A stretch of 26,399 nucleotides of DNA from CAZBWS01 sp964495705. Its GTDB lineage: Bacteria; Pseudomonadota; Gammaproteobacteria; HTCC5015. Positions 7,606 to 16,034 of the stretch are shown here, in pieces. The position numbers and the translations under genes were made by a program. The stretch spans positions 1 to 26,399 of the forward strand of contig CAZBWS010000030.1 of the NCBI GenBank assembly GCA_964495705.1, read 5' to 3'. Position 1 is the first letter of the stretch, and each line of letters opens with the position of its first letter. The notes below the pieces were generated by a model that searched no databases, was not told the DNA's origin, and was given only the letters and a program-made list of their open reading frames with translations.

Positions 7606-8982
7606 ATGATTAAAAAATCAATTTTATCGTTTGCAGCCGCCACTGTATTAACAACGGCAAGCTTTGGTGCACACGCACTAATTACTGAAGAAGAAGCCAA
7701 TAAACTGGGTAAGCAATTGACCCCTATTGGTGCTATTAAAGCGGGTAACAAGGATGGTACGATTCCTCCTTGGACGGGCGGTATTCGCTCTGCGCCTAAA
7801 GGCTTTAAGTCAGGCCAGCACCACCCTGACCCCTATGCTAATGACAAGATGCTATTTAAGATTACTGCGCAAAACTATAAGCAGTATGAGGCTAAGTTGT
7901 CTGAAGGCTATAAGAAGATGTTTGAGTTATACCCAGATACATTTTATATGAATGTATACCCTACGCGACGTAGTGCGGCATATCCTGATCGCATTTATGA
8001 AGCAACACGCGAAGCTGCAGTAACAGCAGAGTTAGTACCGTCTGGTAATGGCGTGACAAAAAATGTTAATTGGGCAGGAATTCCTTTTCCTATTCCAAAG
8101 TCAGGCCTAGAGGCCATTTGGAATCATATATTACGCTATCGCGGTACGGGCTCTGCTAGCCGAGATGTGGTTCAAGCAGCGGTTACCCGTTCGGGTGACT
8201 ATAACCTCGTTAAATTCCAAGATGAGTTCTACCCTATTTTTTCTGACCCTGGTATTGAAGAAGAAGATTTAGACAATATTATTATCTACTTTAAGCAGAG
8301 AGTGACTTCTCCTGCCCGTTTGGCGGGTGGTATTTTACTAGTGCATGAGACATTAGATCAAGAGAGAGAAAACCGTAAGGCTTGGGTTTATAACCCTGGG
8401 CAGCGCCGAGTGCGTCGTGCGCCTAATGTCGCTTTTGATAACCCTCGTGAGGCATCAGATGGGCTAGCAACTTCGGATCAGTTTGACATGTTTAACGGTA
8501 GTCCTGAGCGCTACAATTGGGAGTTAAAAGGCCGGGAAGAAAAGTTTATTGCTTATAACTCGTATAAAATACACAGTGATACAGTCAAGTATGCTGACGT
8601 ACTTACTCCACTGCATATCAACCCAGAGCTAGTGCGTTACGAGTTGCACCGTGTTTGGAAAGTCGACTCAGTATTAAAAGAAGGTAAGCGCCATATTTAT
8701 AAGCGTCGTACATTCTATCTTGATGAAGACTCGTGGCAGATCGCTACTGTCGACATCTATGATAACCGTGACCAGCTGTGGCGTATTTCAAATGGACACA
8801 TTCTGTCTTACTATGAAATTCCTACAACGTGGACGACGGTTGAAGAGCATATTGACCTGCAATCTGGTCGTTATTTAACATTAGGAATGAATAACGAAGA
8901 AGATAAAACTTATGAGTTTGGCTTAGATCGCAGTTCTTCGGACTACAAGCCTAGTTCGTTACGCAGAGAAGGGCGTCGATAG
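7606..8982 (+). CDS. DUF1329 periplasmic protein
   Basis: Second gene of the cluster, 458 residues from ATG 7606 (461 from ATG 7597). I prefer 7606 because the AGGGG at 7590-7594 is only two bases from the earlier ATG. The signal peptide ends near GAHA. The mature protein starts with the family hallmark ITEEEANKLGKQLTPIGAIKAG followed by DGTIPPWTGGI. DUF1329 proteins are often annotated as related to outer-membrane lipoprotein-sorting (LolA/LolB-like) folds, which would suit a periplasmic carrier of a hydrophobic ligand. Length is normal for the family and the frame is open throughout. It lies 18 bases after the DUF1302 stop, so the two are translated from one message. Ligand unknown. Confidence 0.9.
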   Translation: MIKKSILSFAAATVLTTASFGAHALITEEEANKLGKQLTPIGAIKAGNKDGTIPPWTGGIRSAPKGFKSGQHHPDPYANDKMLFKITAQNYKQYEAKLSEGYKKMFELYPDTFYMNVYPTRRSAAYPDRIYEATREAAVTAELVPSGNGVTKNVNWAGIPFPIPKSGLEAIWNHILRYRGTGSASRDVVQAAVTRSGDYNLVKFQDEFYPIFSDPGIEEEDLDNIIIYFKQRVTSPARLAGGILLVHETLDQERENRKAWVYNPGQRRVRRAPNVAFDNPREASDGLATSDQFDMFNGSPERYNWELKGREEKFIAYNSYKIHSDTVKYADVLTPLHINPELVRYELHRVWKVDSVLKEGKRHIYKRRTFYLDEDSWQIATVDIYDNRDQLWRISNGHILSYYEIPTTWTTVEEHIDLQSGRYLTLGMNNEEDKTYEFGLDRSSSDYKPSSLRREGRR

Positions 8983-8994
8983 TATTGGTAAATG

Positions 8995-9020
8995 GAGCAG
9001 CTAGGTTCTTCTAGCTGCTC
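8995..9020 (+). terminator. Intra-cluster hairpin, possible attenuating terminator or RNA-processing site
   Basis: A perfect ten-pair stem (GAGCAGCTAG, 8995-9004, with CTAGCTGCTC, 9011-9020) around a six-base loop lies 12 bases after the DUF1329 stop. It is followed only by TAGTTTT, a weak T-tract. It may partly terminate transcription or protect the 3' end of the upstream message, giving more of the barrel and DUF1329 protein than of the pump. Confidence 0.5.
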
Positions 9021-9076
9021 TAGTTTTAGCTGTCTAGTCTTCAGGCAGTTTACAAATTAAAAAATCAGGAACGATC

Positions 9077-10072
9077 ATGAACATTAAGCACGGTGTTAAT
9101 CTATTAATCACTGGGCTTGGGGTTGCTTTTACCTGCGCGTCATTGCCGTCTTTAGCGGTTGGTGCCGAGCAAACCCAGCTCGAATATTCTGTCAAAGCCA
9201 AGCTTGCCGATAAAAGTCTCTTATTAGGAGGCACCGCCATAGATGACAAATTGGTTGTTGTGGGCTCTCGAGGTCATATTCTAATATCTAAAGATGACGG
9301 AGATAGTTGGGCTCAAGCAAAAGTACCCAGTAGAGTGGCTTTAACGTCAGTTTATTTTAGCGATAAAAATAATGGCTGGGCCGTGGGCCATGACGCGATT
9401 ATTGTACGAACAACAGATGGTGGTTTGAATTGGGACCGAGTGTACTTCGCTCCTGAACAAGAAAAACCATTGTTATCAGTACGTTTTGACGATGATGCCA
9501 GAATAGGCTATGCCTACGGTGCTTATGGTTATGTATTGAAATCAGTAGATGGCGGGCAAACATGGAAAGAGCTTGATATAAGCTCGGAGGGTGGTGAGCC
9601 TGATGACTTTCATTTGAATGCCGTTGCAGAATCTCAATTGGGTACATTGTATTTAGCGGCCGAGGCGGGTGCAGCTTATAAATCAATCGATAGAGGCATG
9701 AGCTGGCAGCGGATGTACACTGCTTATGAAGGCTCATTTTTTGGTGTTTTACCCTTAGTGGGTGACTCTGTTTTGATGTATGGCTTACAGGGTAATGTAT
9801 TTAGATCCGATGATGCGGGTGATTCGTGGGTTTCGCTTGATATAGCTACAACTGCGACGCTTAATGGCGGTGCTGTATTAAAGGATGGAACCATTATAAT
9901 TGTTGGTAATGAAGGCGTTATGCTGATTAGCAAAACGGGTGGGCATACATTTCAACAAAAGAATTTAGATAACCGTAAGTCTATCTCCAGTGTTGTTCCT
10001 ACTCAAGATGGCGGCGCTTTACTGGTCGGTGAAATGGGTATACGTAAATTATCTTTAGCTCAGCTAAATTAA
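9077..10072 (+). CDS. YCF48-related beta-propeller, periplasmic
   Basis: Third gene of the cluster, 331 residues. An N-terminal signal peptide (cleavage near residue 30, AVGA) is followed by a series of Asp-box-like blade motifs: SKDDGDSW, TTDGGLNW, SVDGGQTW, SIDRGMSW, SDDAGDSW and SKTGGHTF, spaced about 40-45 residues apart. This is the pattern of the YCF48/HCF136 propeller, which assists photosystem II assembly in phototrophs. No photosynthesis genes are present here, so this copy must do something else, and by context it may act as a scaffold for the adjacent pump. AGGAA lies eight bases before the ATG. The stop codon overlaps the ribosome-binding site of the next gene. Confidence 0.9.
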   Translation: MNIKHGVNLLITGLGVAFTCASLPSLAVGAEQTQLEYSVKAKLADKSLLLGGTAIDDKLVVVGSRGHILISKDDGDSWAQAKVPSRVALTSVYFSDKNNGWAVGHDAIIVRTTDGGLNWDRVYFAPEQEKPLLSVRFDDDARIGYAYGAYGYVLKSVDGGQTWKELDISSEGGEPDDFHLNAVAESQLGTLYLAAEAGAAYKSIDRGMSWQRMYTAYEGSFFGVLPLVGDSVLMYGLQGNVFRSDDAGDSWVSLDIATTATLNGGAVLKDGTIIIVGNEGVMLISKTGGHTFQQKNLDNRKSISSVVPTQDGGALLVGEMGIRKLSLAQLN

Positions 10073-10082
10073 GGAGTTACTT

Positions 10083-12467
10083 GTGTTATCAAAAATAATT
10101 CAAGGTGTTGATGGGTTTATATTCTCTAATAGAAAATTAGTATTAGTTGTTTTTTCTATTATTACTGTTTTGATGGCTGCATCTGCTACACAGCTAGAAG
10201 TAAAAGCGGGTTTCGAGAAGTTGTTACCGCTTAAGCATGAGTACATGCAAACATTCCTTAAGCATCGCGAGCAGTTTGGTGGTGGAAATAGGGTGTTAAT
10301 TTCTTTGCTAGCAAAGGATGAAACACCGGGGAGTATGTATACAGCAGAGTTTTTGAGTGCTTTTGATACATTGACGGACATTGTTTATGCAATGCCAGGT
10401 ATAGAAAAATCGAAAGTTAAATCTATTTATACACCTAATGTTCGCTTTACTGAGATTACTGAAGATGGTATCGCTGCGGGTAATGTTATCCCTCCGAATT
10501 ATGATGCCAAAAATCCAGGAAAGAGTATTGAGCAGATACGTTTAAATGTACTTAAAGCAAACATTGTTGGGCGCTTAGTAGCTAGTGATTTTACGGGTGC
10601 GGCGGTGGCTGCTGAAGTATTAGAGGTTGACCCAGCAACGCAAGAGAAAGTTAACCAGGTAGATGTGGCTAAGTATCTTGATGCAGAGTCTATTTTACTA
10701 GAAATAAAATCCAAGCTGTCTGCAAAAGGTATCGCGTTTAATCCTGATAATTATGATATACGTATTATTGGTTTCACGAAAGTTATTGGTGATATCACTG
10801 AAGGTGCAGGCAAGGTTGTTCTTTTCTTTGTTGTTGCTTTCTTTATTACCGCATTTCTAGTTTACCTGTACTCACAGTCTCTGGCGGTAACGGTCGTCCC
10901 CTTAGTTTGTTCTCTTATTGCGGTTATTTGGCAGCTAGGCATTTTGCCATTGGCGGGTTTTGGTATAGACCCCATGTCTATATTGGTACCGTTTCTAGTC
11001 TTCGCAATTGGCGTGAGTCACGGTGTGCAGATGATATCAGCTATGGGTGCGGAAGTTTTTCGAGGCTCAGATATGTTTGAGGCTTCACGGAAAAGTTTTC
11101 GCTTATTAGCGGTTCCTGGGTTGATTGCTCTTGCTAGCGACACCATCGGCTTCATAACAATATTACTGATTAATATTGGCATTATTCAAGAAATGGCTAT
11201 TACAGCTAGTTTGGGTGTTGCAGTCATCATCTTTACTAACCTTATTTTACTGCCAGTGATGATGTCTTTCCTAAAAGTAGATGATGCTTATCGAGCTAAG
11301 CTCAAAAAACGCTCAGATAAAATGAGTAAAGTTTGGGTTACAGTCTCAAAAGTTGCCTCTCCAGGTGTCGCTATGGTCATCGTTATAATGACAGTCGGTC
11401 TATTTGGTTTGGGCTATTGGCAGGGCAAGGACGTTAAAATTGGCGATTTACATAGAGGTGTGCCGGAGCTACGAGCAGACTCACAGTACAATATAGACAC
11501 CGATGTGATCACCAAAAAATTCTCAATTGGCGTTGATGTTCTGTCTGTCATTATTGAGACAGTACCGGAAGCGTGTAGTCACTATGACAAGATGGTTGCA
11601 GTTGACCGCTTTGCTTGGCATATGGCGAATGTTGAGGGTGTCCAATCGGTGTCTGATTTACCCCAATACGCTAAAATTATTAACGCCGCTTGGAACGAAG
11701 GTTATATGAAGTGGCGTGAGCTGCCGCGCAATACATTTGTAATGAACCAAGCCGTTGGTCGTATAGAAACTAGTACGGGGTTACTGAATAAAGACTGTAG
11801 TGTCATGCCAGTGTACCTGTTCACTAAGGACCATAAAGCGGACACAATCACTCATATTGTAGACAAAGTAAAAGCCTACAATACAGAACACGGCAAAGGT
11901 GATCTACAGTTTAAGCTGGCAACAGGTAATGTCGGTGTGATGGCTGCGACTAATGAAGAGGTGGGTGCCGCTCAGTTTAATATGTTACTTTACGTATTCA
12001 CTGCCGTTATTGTGATGTGTCTAATTACTTTCCGTTCAATACGTGGAACACTGTGTATTATTATTCCACTATCTTTAGTTTCTTTGTTGGCCTATGCCTT
12101 AATGACATGGTTGGAGATAGGTTTGAAGGTAAATACATTGCCAGTAGTTGCTCTGGGTGTAGGTATCGGTGTCGACTATGGCATCTATATATTTAGCCGC
12201 TTCCAAGAGTATATGAAAAAGGGAATGGAGTTACAGGAAGCTTATCTGCGTACCCTAGCTATCACAGGTAACGGCGTTGTATTTACAGGCATAACTCTCG
12301 GTATTGGTGTTGCAACGTGGATATTCTCACCGCTTAAATTCCAAGCAGATATGGGTATTCTTTTGACCTTTATGTTTGTGGTTAATATGTTGGGTGCTAT
12401 CTTTGTATTACCGGCACTCGCAAGAGCCTTTTATGGAGCTAAGCAAGCTGCTGAGAAAAAGGCTTAG
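10083..12467 (+). CDS. MMPL/RND-family transporter (HAE3-like)
   Basis: Inner-membrane pump of 794 residues with the RND duplicated layout: one transmembrane helix (about 15-35), a large periplasmic loop, five helices (about 240-400), then a second unit with helix about 425-447, loop, and five helices to about 780. The second half has GVDYGIYIFSRF with the Asp-Tyr pair (D698/Y699) that forms the proton relay in MmpL-type pumps. The matching place in the first half reads GVSHGVQ (S312/H313). Family members move lipids, hopanoids and other hydrophobic molecules out of the inner membrane. The GTG start is preceded by AAGGAG at six bases, overlapping the YCF48 stop codon, so translation is probably coupled. 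Substrate unknown. Confidence 0.92.
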   Translation: MLSKIIQGVDGFIFSNRKLVLVVFSIITVLMAASATQLEVKAGFEKLLPLKHEYMQTFLKHREQFGGGNRVLISLLAKDETPGSMYTAEFLSAFDTLTDIVYAMPGIEKSKVKSIYTPNVRFTEITEDGIAAGNVIPPNYDAKNPGKSIEQIRLNVLKANIVGRLVASDFTGAAVAAEVLEVDPATQEKVNQVDVAKYLDAESILLEIKSKLSAKGIAFNPDNYDIRIIGFTKVIGDITEGAGKVVLFFVVAFFITAFLVYLYSQSLAVTVVPLVCSLIAVIWQLGILPLAGFGIDPMSILVPFLVFAIGVSHGVQMISAMGAEVFRGSDMFEASRKSFRLLAVPGLIALASDTIGFITILLINIGIIQEMAITASLGVAVIIFTNLILLPVMMSFLKVDDAYRAKLKKRSDKMSKVWVTVSKVASPGVAMVIVIMTVGLFGLGYWQGKDVKIGDLHRGVPELRADSQYNIDTDVITKKFSIGVDVLSVIIETVPEACSHYDKMVAVDRFAWHMANVEGVQSVSDLPQYAKIINAAWNEGYMKWRELPRNTFVMNQAVGRIETSTGLLNKDCSVMPVYLFTKDHKADTITHIVDKVKAYNTEHGKGDLQFKLATGNVGVMAATNEEVGAAQFNMLLYVFTAVIVMCLITFRSIRGTLCIIIPLSLVSLLAYALMTWLEIGLKVNTLPVVALGVGIGVDYGIYIFSRFQEYMKKGMELQEAYLRTLAITGNGVVFTGITLGIGVATWIFSPLKFQADMGILLTFMFVVNMLGAIFVLPALARAFYGAKQAAEKKA

Positions 12468-12473
12468 TTAGAA

Positions 12474-12497
12474 GGCCACGCATTGCGTGGCCCTTTT
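12474..12497 (+). terminator. Terminator of the envelope cluster
   Basis: An eight-pair stem (GGCCACGC, 12474-12481, with GCGTGGCC, 12485-12492) around a three-base loop, followed by CTTTTG. It sits six bases after the MMPL stop and just before the TetR gene, so TetR is read either by read-through or from its own promoter. Confidence 0.8.
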
Positions 12498-12513
12498 GCT
12501 GAAAATTTGGTCT

Positions 12514-13152
12514 ATGAAAACTAAAGAACGTATCTTACAAACTAGCTTGATGTTATTTAATCAGCACGGTGAACCTAGTGTAACGACTAATCATATCGCT
12601 GACGAAATGGATATTAGCCCAGGTAATCTTTATTACCACTATCGTAATAAAGAAGATATTTTGGTTTGTTTGTATGAGCGTTTTGAAGTTGCAGTTTTAG
12701 AATCCCTAAAAACAACGGAAAACCAAGATATAAAGTTGGAAAACATGTGGCTGTTCTTACAGTTGTTGTTTGAAAATATTTGGGAGTATCGTTTTTTTTA
12801 CCGGGATTTGGACCATATTTTATCTAAAAGTGACAAGGTCAAAAAGCGCTATGCTCGGATTTTACAGAAGAAGATAGCCGCCGCTGAAAATATTTGCAAT
12901 GGCTTGGTAACTAGAGGAGCCATGCAGGCATCTGAGTTTGAAATAGATGCCTTGTCTAAGAATATTGCTTTAACGGCTACGTATTGGCTGAATTTTCAAA
13001 ATGCGATGCGCAAAACAGCTGATGCAGATTTAGATGCTAAAGACTTGAGCTATGGTGTTTATCAAATCATGGCATTAGTAGCTCCATATTTACGTGAGCA
13101 GGAGCGCGGTATGCTACAGTCACTAAGCCGTGTTTACTTGGGCGGGAGTTGA
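12514..13152 (+). CDS. TetR/AcrR family transcriptional regulator
   Basis: A 212-residue ligand-responsive repressor. The N-terminal helix-turn-helix is textbook: KERILQTSLMLFNQHG, then VTTNHIADEMDISPGNLYYHYRNKEDI (about 24-50). The rest is a helical ligand and dimer domain. I chose ATG 12514; the longer reading from 12487 would begin inside the terminator stem and adds residues not seen in the family. It lies right after the MMPL gene and may control the cluster in response to a hydrophobic ligand, which is inference from position only. A basic stretch SKSDKVKKRYARILQKK lies in the middle of the protein. Confidence 0.9.
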   Translation: MKTKERILQTSLMLFNQHGEPSVTTNHIADEMDISPGNLYYHYRNKEDILVCLYERFEVAVLESLKTTENQDIKLENMWLFLQLLFENIWEYRFFYRDLDHILSKSDKVKKRYARILQKKIAAAENICNGLVTRGAMQASEFEIDALSKNIALTATYWLNFQNAMRKTADADLDAKDLSYGVYQIMALVAPYLREQERGMLQSLSRVYLGGS

Positions 13153-13176
13153 CTTTAAGACTCAGTTTTCTGAGGC

Positions 13177-13208
13177 ATAAAAAAACCAGCTGAAGCTGGT
13201 TTTTTTAT
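13177..13208. terminator. Bidirectional terminator between TetR and phasin genes
   Basis: CCAGC-TGAA-GCTGG stem extended by seven A on the left and seven T on the right (arms 13177-13190 and 13195-13208). It separates the rightward TetR gene from the leftward phasin gene and can serve both. A smaller CTCAG-TTTT-CTGAG hairpin lies just before it. Confidence 0.92.
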
Positions 13209-13271
13209 GAGAACCTGGCCCGCAAGTACCTAGTCCGGGGGGATGGTATAAAGGCACTTGCAAGCTAGGGT

Positions 13272-13661
13272 CTACCTTAGACGCTTCTTCTTTTCTGGAA
13301 GGTCAGCGCGCAATTCTTCAATTTTTTGGTTTAGTACTTCTAGATCGTTTTGGCTGGGCACACCCAATTTCGCAAGCACTTGTTGAACACGCTCTTCAAA
13401 TACTAACTCTAGTTTTTCAACGGAGCTATTTGCACGGTTGCGAATGCTTTGTACGCGACCTTCGGCTACTTTAATTTGCTTGCGTACATTGTTTGATGTT
13501 TTGTTTTCGAACTCTTGTCCCTGTTTTACGAGAGACTCAAAGACCTTTTCACTTTCTTCCTGTGCATTAGAGAAAGCGCCTAAACCCGCAAGCCATATCT
13601 GATTGGCTGACTCTTGAATGTCTCTGGCAGTTGACTTGATTTTTTTCTTAGTTGAGTTCAT
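13272..13661 (-). CDS. Phasin family protein (short, 129 residues)
   Basis: Small amphipathic helical protein that coats polyhydroxyalkanoate (PHA) granules, PhaF/PhaI (PF05597) type. Recognisable by IWLAGLGAFSNAQEESEKVF and SLVKQGQEFENKT (about 22-55), followed by a long coiled coil and a Lys/Arg-rich end (PEKKKRLR). It is closely related to the phasin at 16504-16953 (AGLGA, then F..LVKQGQ, E.KT), so the two are paralogs placed on either side of the reductase gene. It lacks the long Lys/Ala tail of PhaF. AGGA lies eight bases before the ATG. Confidence 0.88.
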   Translation of the reverse strand: MNSTKKKIKSTARDIQESANQIWLAGLGAFSNAQEESEKVFESLVKQGQEFENKTSNNVRKQIKVAEGRVQSIRNRANSSVEKLELVFEERVQQVLAKLGVPSQNDLEVLNQKIEELRADLPEKKKRLR

Positions 13662-13751
13662 CTATATTTCCTAGTCCATAATCTTTCTATGCGAGGGATA
13701 ATAGAGAGTTAATTTAGAATATTCATACTAGGACATATGAATTAAAAGGGC

Positions 13752-13788
13752 TTTTAAGCTATCCGCATTGAATGCGGATAGCTTAAAA
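13752..13788. terminator. Long perfect dyad, likely terminator of the acyl reductase gene
   Basis: TTTTAAGCTATCCGCATT (13752-13769) and its exact reverse complement (13771-13788) surround one G. The arms end in TTTT/AAAA, so read on the minus strand it is a hairpin with a short U-tract 45 bases after the reductase stop. The core CTATCCGCATT also occurs elsewhere in the window. Confidence 0.7.
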
Positions 13789-13832
13789 AGTGAGGAGTGC
13801 CAGCAAGGCAGTGCTTGCTGGAAGGGAAGCGC

Positions 13833-15815
13833 CTACCAGTGAATACCCTTAGTAAGCTGAGAGAAGGCCATTTGCTCGGCAGATACATCGGGTGCATCCC
13901 CCGCTTCTCCGCGAGCTGCGGCTGAATCTGGGAAGAGGTTGAACGCCGTATTGAGTACCACCTCTGTCATCTTCGGTGCTAGCGAGTGCATGACCGAAGA
14001 GGCTGTGCCTAGTCGTGTGGCTATACGCTTTGGACGTCGGATAATGGCGTCAGCCACCATGTCAGCGGCTTCTTCAGGGCTGTAAGTGGGCACATTTTTA
14101 TACATCTTCGTGGGTGCAATCATCGGCGTGCGCACTAAAGGCATATTGATCGTCGTAAAGCTAATGTTGTCACTAGAGTACTCGGATGCAGCACATTGAC
14201 TAAAGGCATCTAAAGCGGCCTTGGAAGCCACATAGGCCGAGAAGCGAGGTGAATAGCTAAGCACTCCGATGGAAGAGATGTTAATTACATGGCCGCCGCG
14301 CTTCTTAACCATATTAGGTAGGAAGCCAAGAGTAAGGCGTAAGCAACCAAAATAGTTTAACTGCATGGTGCGCTCAAAATCGTGGAAACGATCGTAAGAC
14401 AGCGCCACAGAGCGTCGAATGGAGCGCCCTGCATTGTTGATCAGGATATCGACTGCGCCTAGGTCTTTAGTGACTTCAGCTACCAAGCGATCACAGTCTT
14501 CCATATCGGCAACGTCGCAAGTATAGATATGCGCTTCGCCACCAAGCTTACGCATTTTAGCTGCAGTCGCTTCTAACTTATCCGCACCACGGGCAACAAT
14601 AACTATTTTGCCGCCAGCTTCTGCAAGTTTGAAGGCCGTTGCTTCACCGATACCCGAAGAAGCACCGGTGATCATCACTACTTTACCATCTAAGCGGCCA
14701 CTGAGGCTGCGATCTATAAACAGGTCCGGATCAAGGTTGCGCTCCCAGTAATCCCATAGACGCCAAGCATAATCCTTAAGGTCTGGTGGAGTGATACCTG
14801 AACCTTTTAGTGCTTTTTGCGTTTCACGGTTATCGAATCGAGTGGGGTGGTTTACAAAGCTTAGAATGTCTTTAGGCATACCTAAGTCTTGACTGACCGT
14901 ATCTAAAATACGCTTTACTGGTGGCATTGAGGTAATACCGGAGACTACGTATGATGGGATAAAAGAAAACATCTTAGCATCTACGCGCATGGTCATTTGC
15001 GGCGCATGGGCGGCAGCTGCAAAAATATTCATAACTTCGCCGATGCGTCTTGGCTCGGGCTCAGTTAGGTGGAAACACTGACCGTTTAAGCCCTTTTCAT
15101 GAGATAGGTAGGTCATTGCATCGACGACATAGTCGACGGGTACAATATTCCAGCGCCCACCTTCAACCCCTAGCATGGGCATCCACTGAGGCAAGTTAGT
15201 GCGCATTTTCTGCAATAACTTGAATAAGTAGTAGGGGCCGTCGATTTTGTCCATCTCGCCAGTCTTAGAGTCACCTACGACAACACCTGGGCGGTAAATT
15301 CTAAAAGGTATACTACACTCCTTGCGCACAATGCCTTCAGACTCATGTTTGGTGCGGAAATAGGGGTGCTCTAAGCCCTCGGCTTCATCAAACATATCTT
15401 CGCGGAAGACACCTTTATAGGCGCCTGCAGCGGCAATTGAACTAGTGTGGTGGAAGCAGCCAGCGCCTAATTCAGTAGCCAAACTAATTGCGTTACGAGT
15501 ACCGTCAATATTAGCGATTTGCTGGGATTCAGCGCTGGCACTGAGGTCATAAATTGCCGCTAGGTGGTAAAAATGCTTCACTTTACCTTGTAGGTCAGCC
15601 AAGCTTTTACGATTGAGGCCTAGGTTTTTCTTGCCTAAGTCTCCCGTTACTGGAATGACACGCTTTTCTGCTCCCCAGCTGTTGATTTGCTGCGCCATTT
15701 TTTTCTTGGATGAACTGCGAGTCAATACATAGATAGTGCCCTTTTTGTCATCGAGTAGTTTTTTAACCAAACGTTTGCCGATGAAGCCTGTGGCGCCAGT
15801 AACGAAATAAGCCAT
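13833..15815 (-). CDS. Two-domain fatty acyl-CoA reductase (Marinobacter FAR-like), alcohol-forming
   Basis: A 660-residue fusion of an extended SDR and a classical SDR. The N-terminal unit has the NAD(P)H motif TGATGFIG (7-14), HPYFRTKHESEG and DGPYYLFKLLQKMR. The C-terminal unit begins near 380 with TGASSGIG (about 381-388), followed by INNAGRSIRRS, the NISSIG serine and YVASK (Y528, K532). Both the length and long stretches such as GEMDKIDGPYY, NIVPVDYVVDA, RFHDFERTMQLNYFG and MPLVRTPMIAPTK agree with my memory of the 661-residue Marinobacter enzyme that reduces fatty acyl-CoA to alcohol through the aldehyde. Both active sites look intact. Fatty alcohols feed wax esters, but no wax ester synthase lies in the window. 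AAGGAT lies seven bases before the ATG. Monocistronic by layout. Confidence 0.88.
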   Translation of the reverse strand: MAYFVTGATGFIGKRLVKKLLDDKKGTIYVLTRSSSKKKMAQQINSWGAEKRVIPVTGDLGKKNLGLNRKSLADLQGKVKHFYHLAAIYDLSASAESQQIANIDGTRNAISLATELGAGCFHHTSSIAAAGAYKGVFREDMFDEAEGLEHPYFRTKHESEGIVRKECSIPFRIYRPGVVVGDSKTGEMDKIDGPYYLFKLLQKMRTNLPQWMPMLGVEGGRWNIVPVDYVVDAMTYLSHEKGLNGQCFHLTEPEPRRIGEVMNIFAAAAHAPQMTMRVDAKMFSFIPSYVVSGITSMPPVKRILDTVSQDLGMPKDILSFVNHPTRFDNRETQKALKGSGITPPDLKDYAWRLWDYWERNLDPDLFIDRSLSGRLDGKVVMITGASSGIGEATAFKLAEAGGKIVIVARGADKLEATAAKMRKLGGEAHIYTCDVADMEDCDRLVAEVTKDLGAVDILINNAGRSIRRSVALSYDRFHDFERTMQLNYFGCLRLTLGFLPNMVKKRGGHVINISSIGVLSYSPRFSAYVASKAALDAFSQCAASEYSSDNISFTTINMPLVRTPMIAPTKMYKNVPTYSPEEAADMVADAIIRRPKRIATRLGTASSVMHSLAPKMTEVVLNTAFNLFPDSAAARGEAGDAPDVSAEQMAFSQLTKGIHW

Positions 15816-16034
15816 ATTTAAATCCTTTGTTTTATTGTTTGTGTGTTACAGAAGCTAGACCTTCTGCATGCAAAAGTAAATACCAACGACAGCTATGGTC
15901 GCATAAGGACTGTCTGGCGCATTAGGATTAACTGGCTGATTTAAACGGTGTTTGAATTTGTGTGGAGTGGCTTACACGACGACAGGCTATATCTGACGCC
16001 AGAGATGATAGGTACTTGCTTTTTGAGGGTGTTG

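Noticed and set aside
9399..9737. 112-residue minus-strand open frame
   Set aside because: It lies wholly inside the YCF48 gene, has biased His/Ser composition and no ribosome-binding site; a shadow frame.
9077..10072. Photosystem-assembly role for the YCF48 protein
   Set aside because: No photosynthesis genes are present; the family name reflects the propeller fold, and the context is an RND transport cluster.
12487..12513. Extended TetR start at 12487
   Set aside because: It begins within the terminator stem, and the extra nine residues precede the normal TetR N-terminus.
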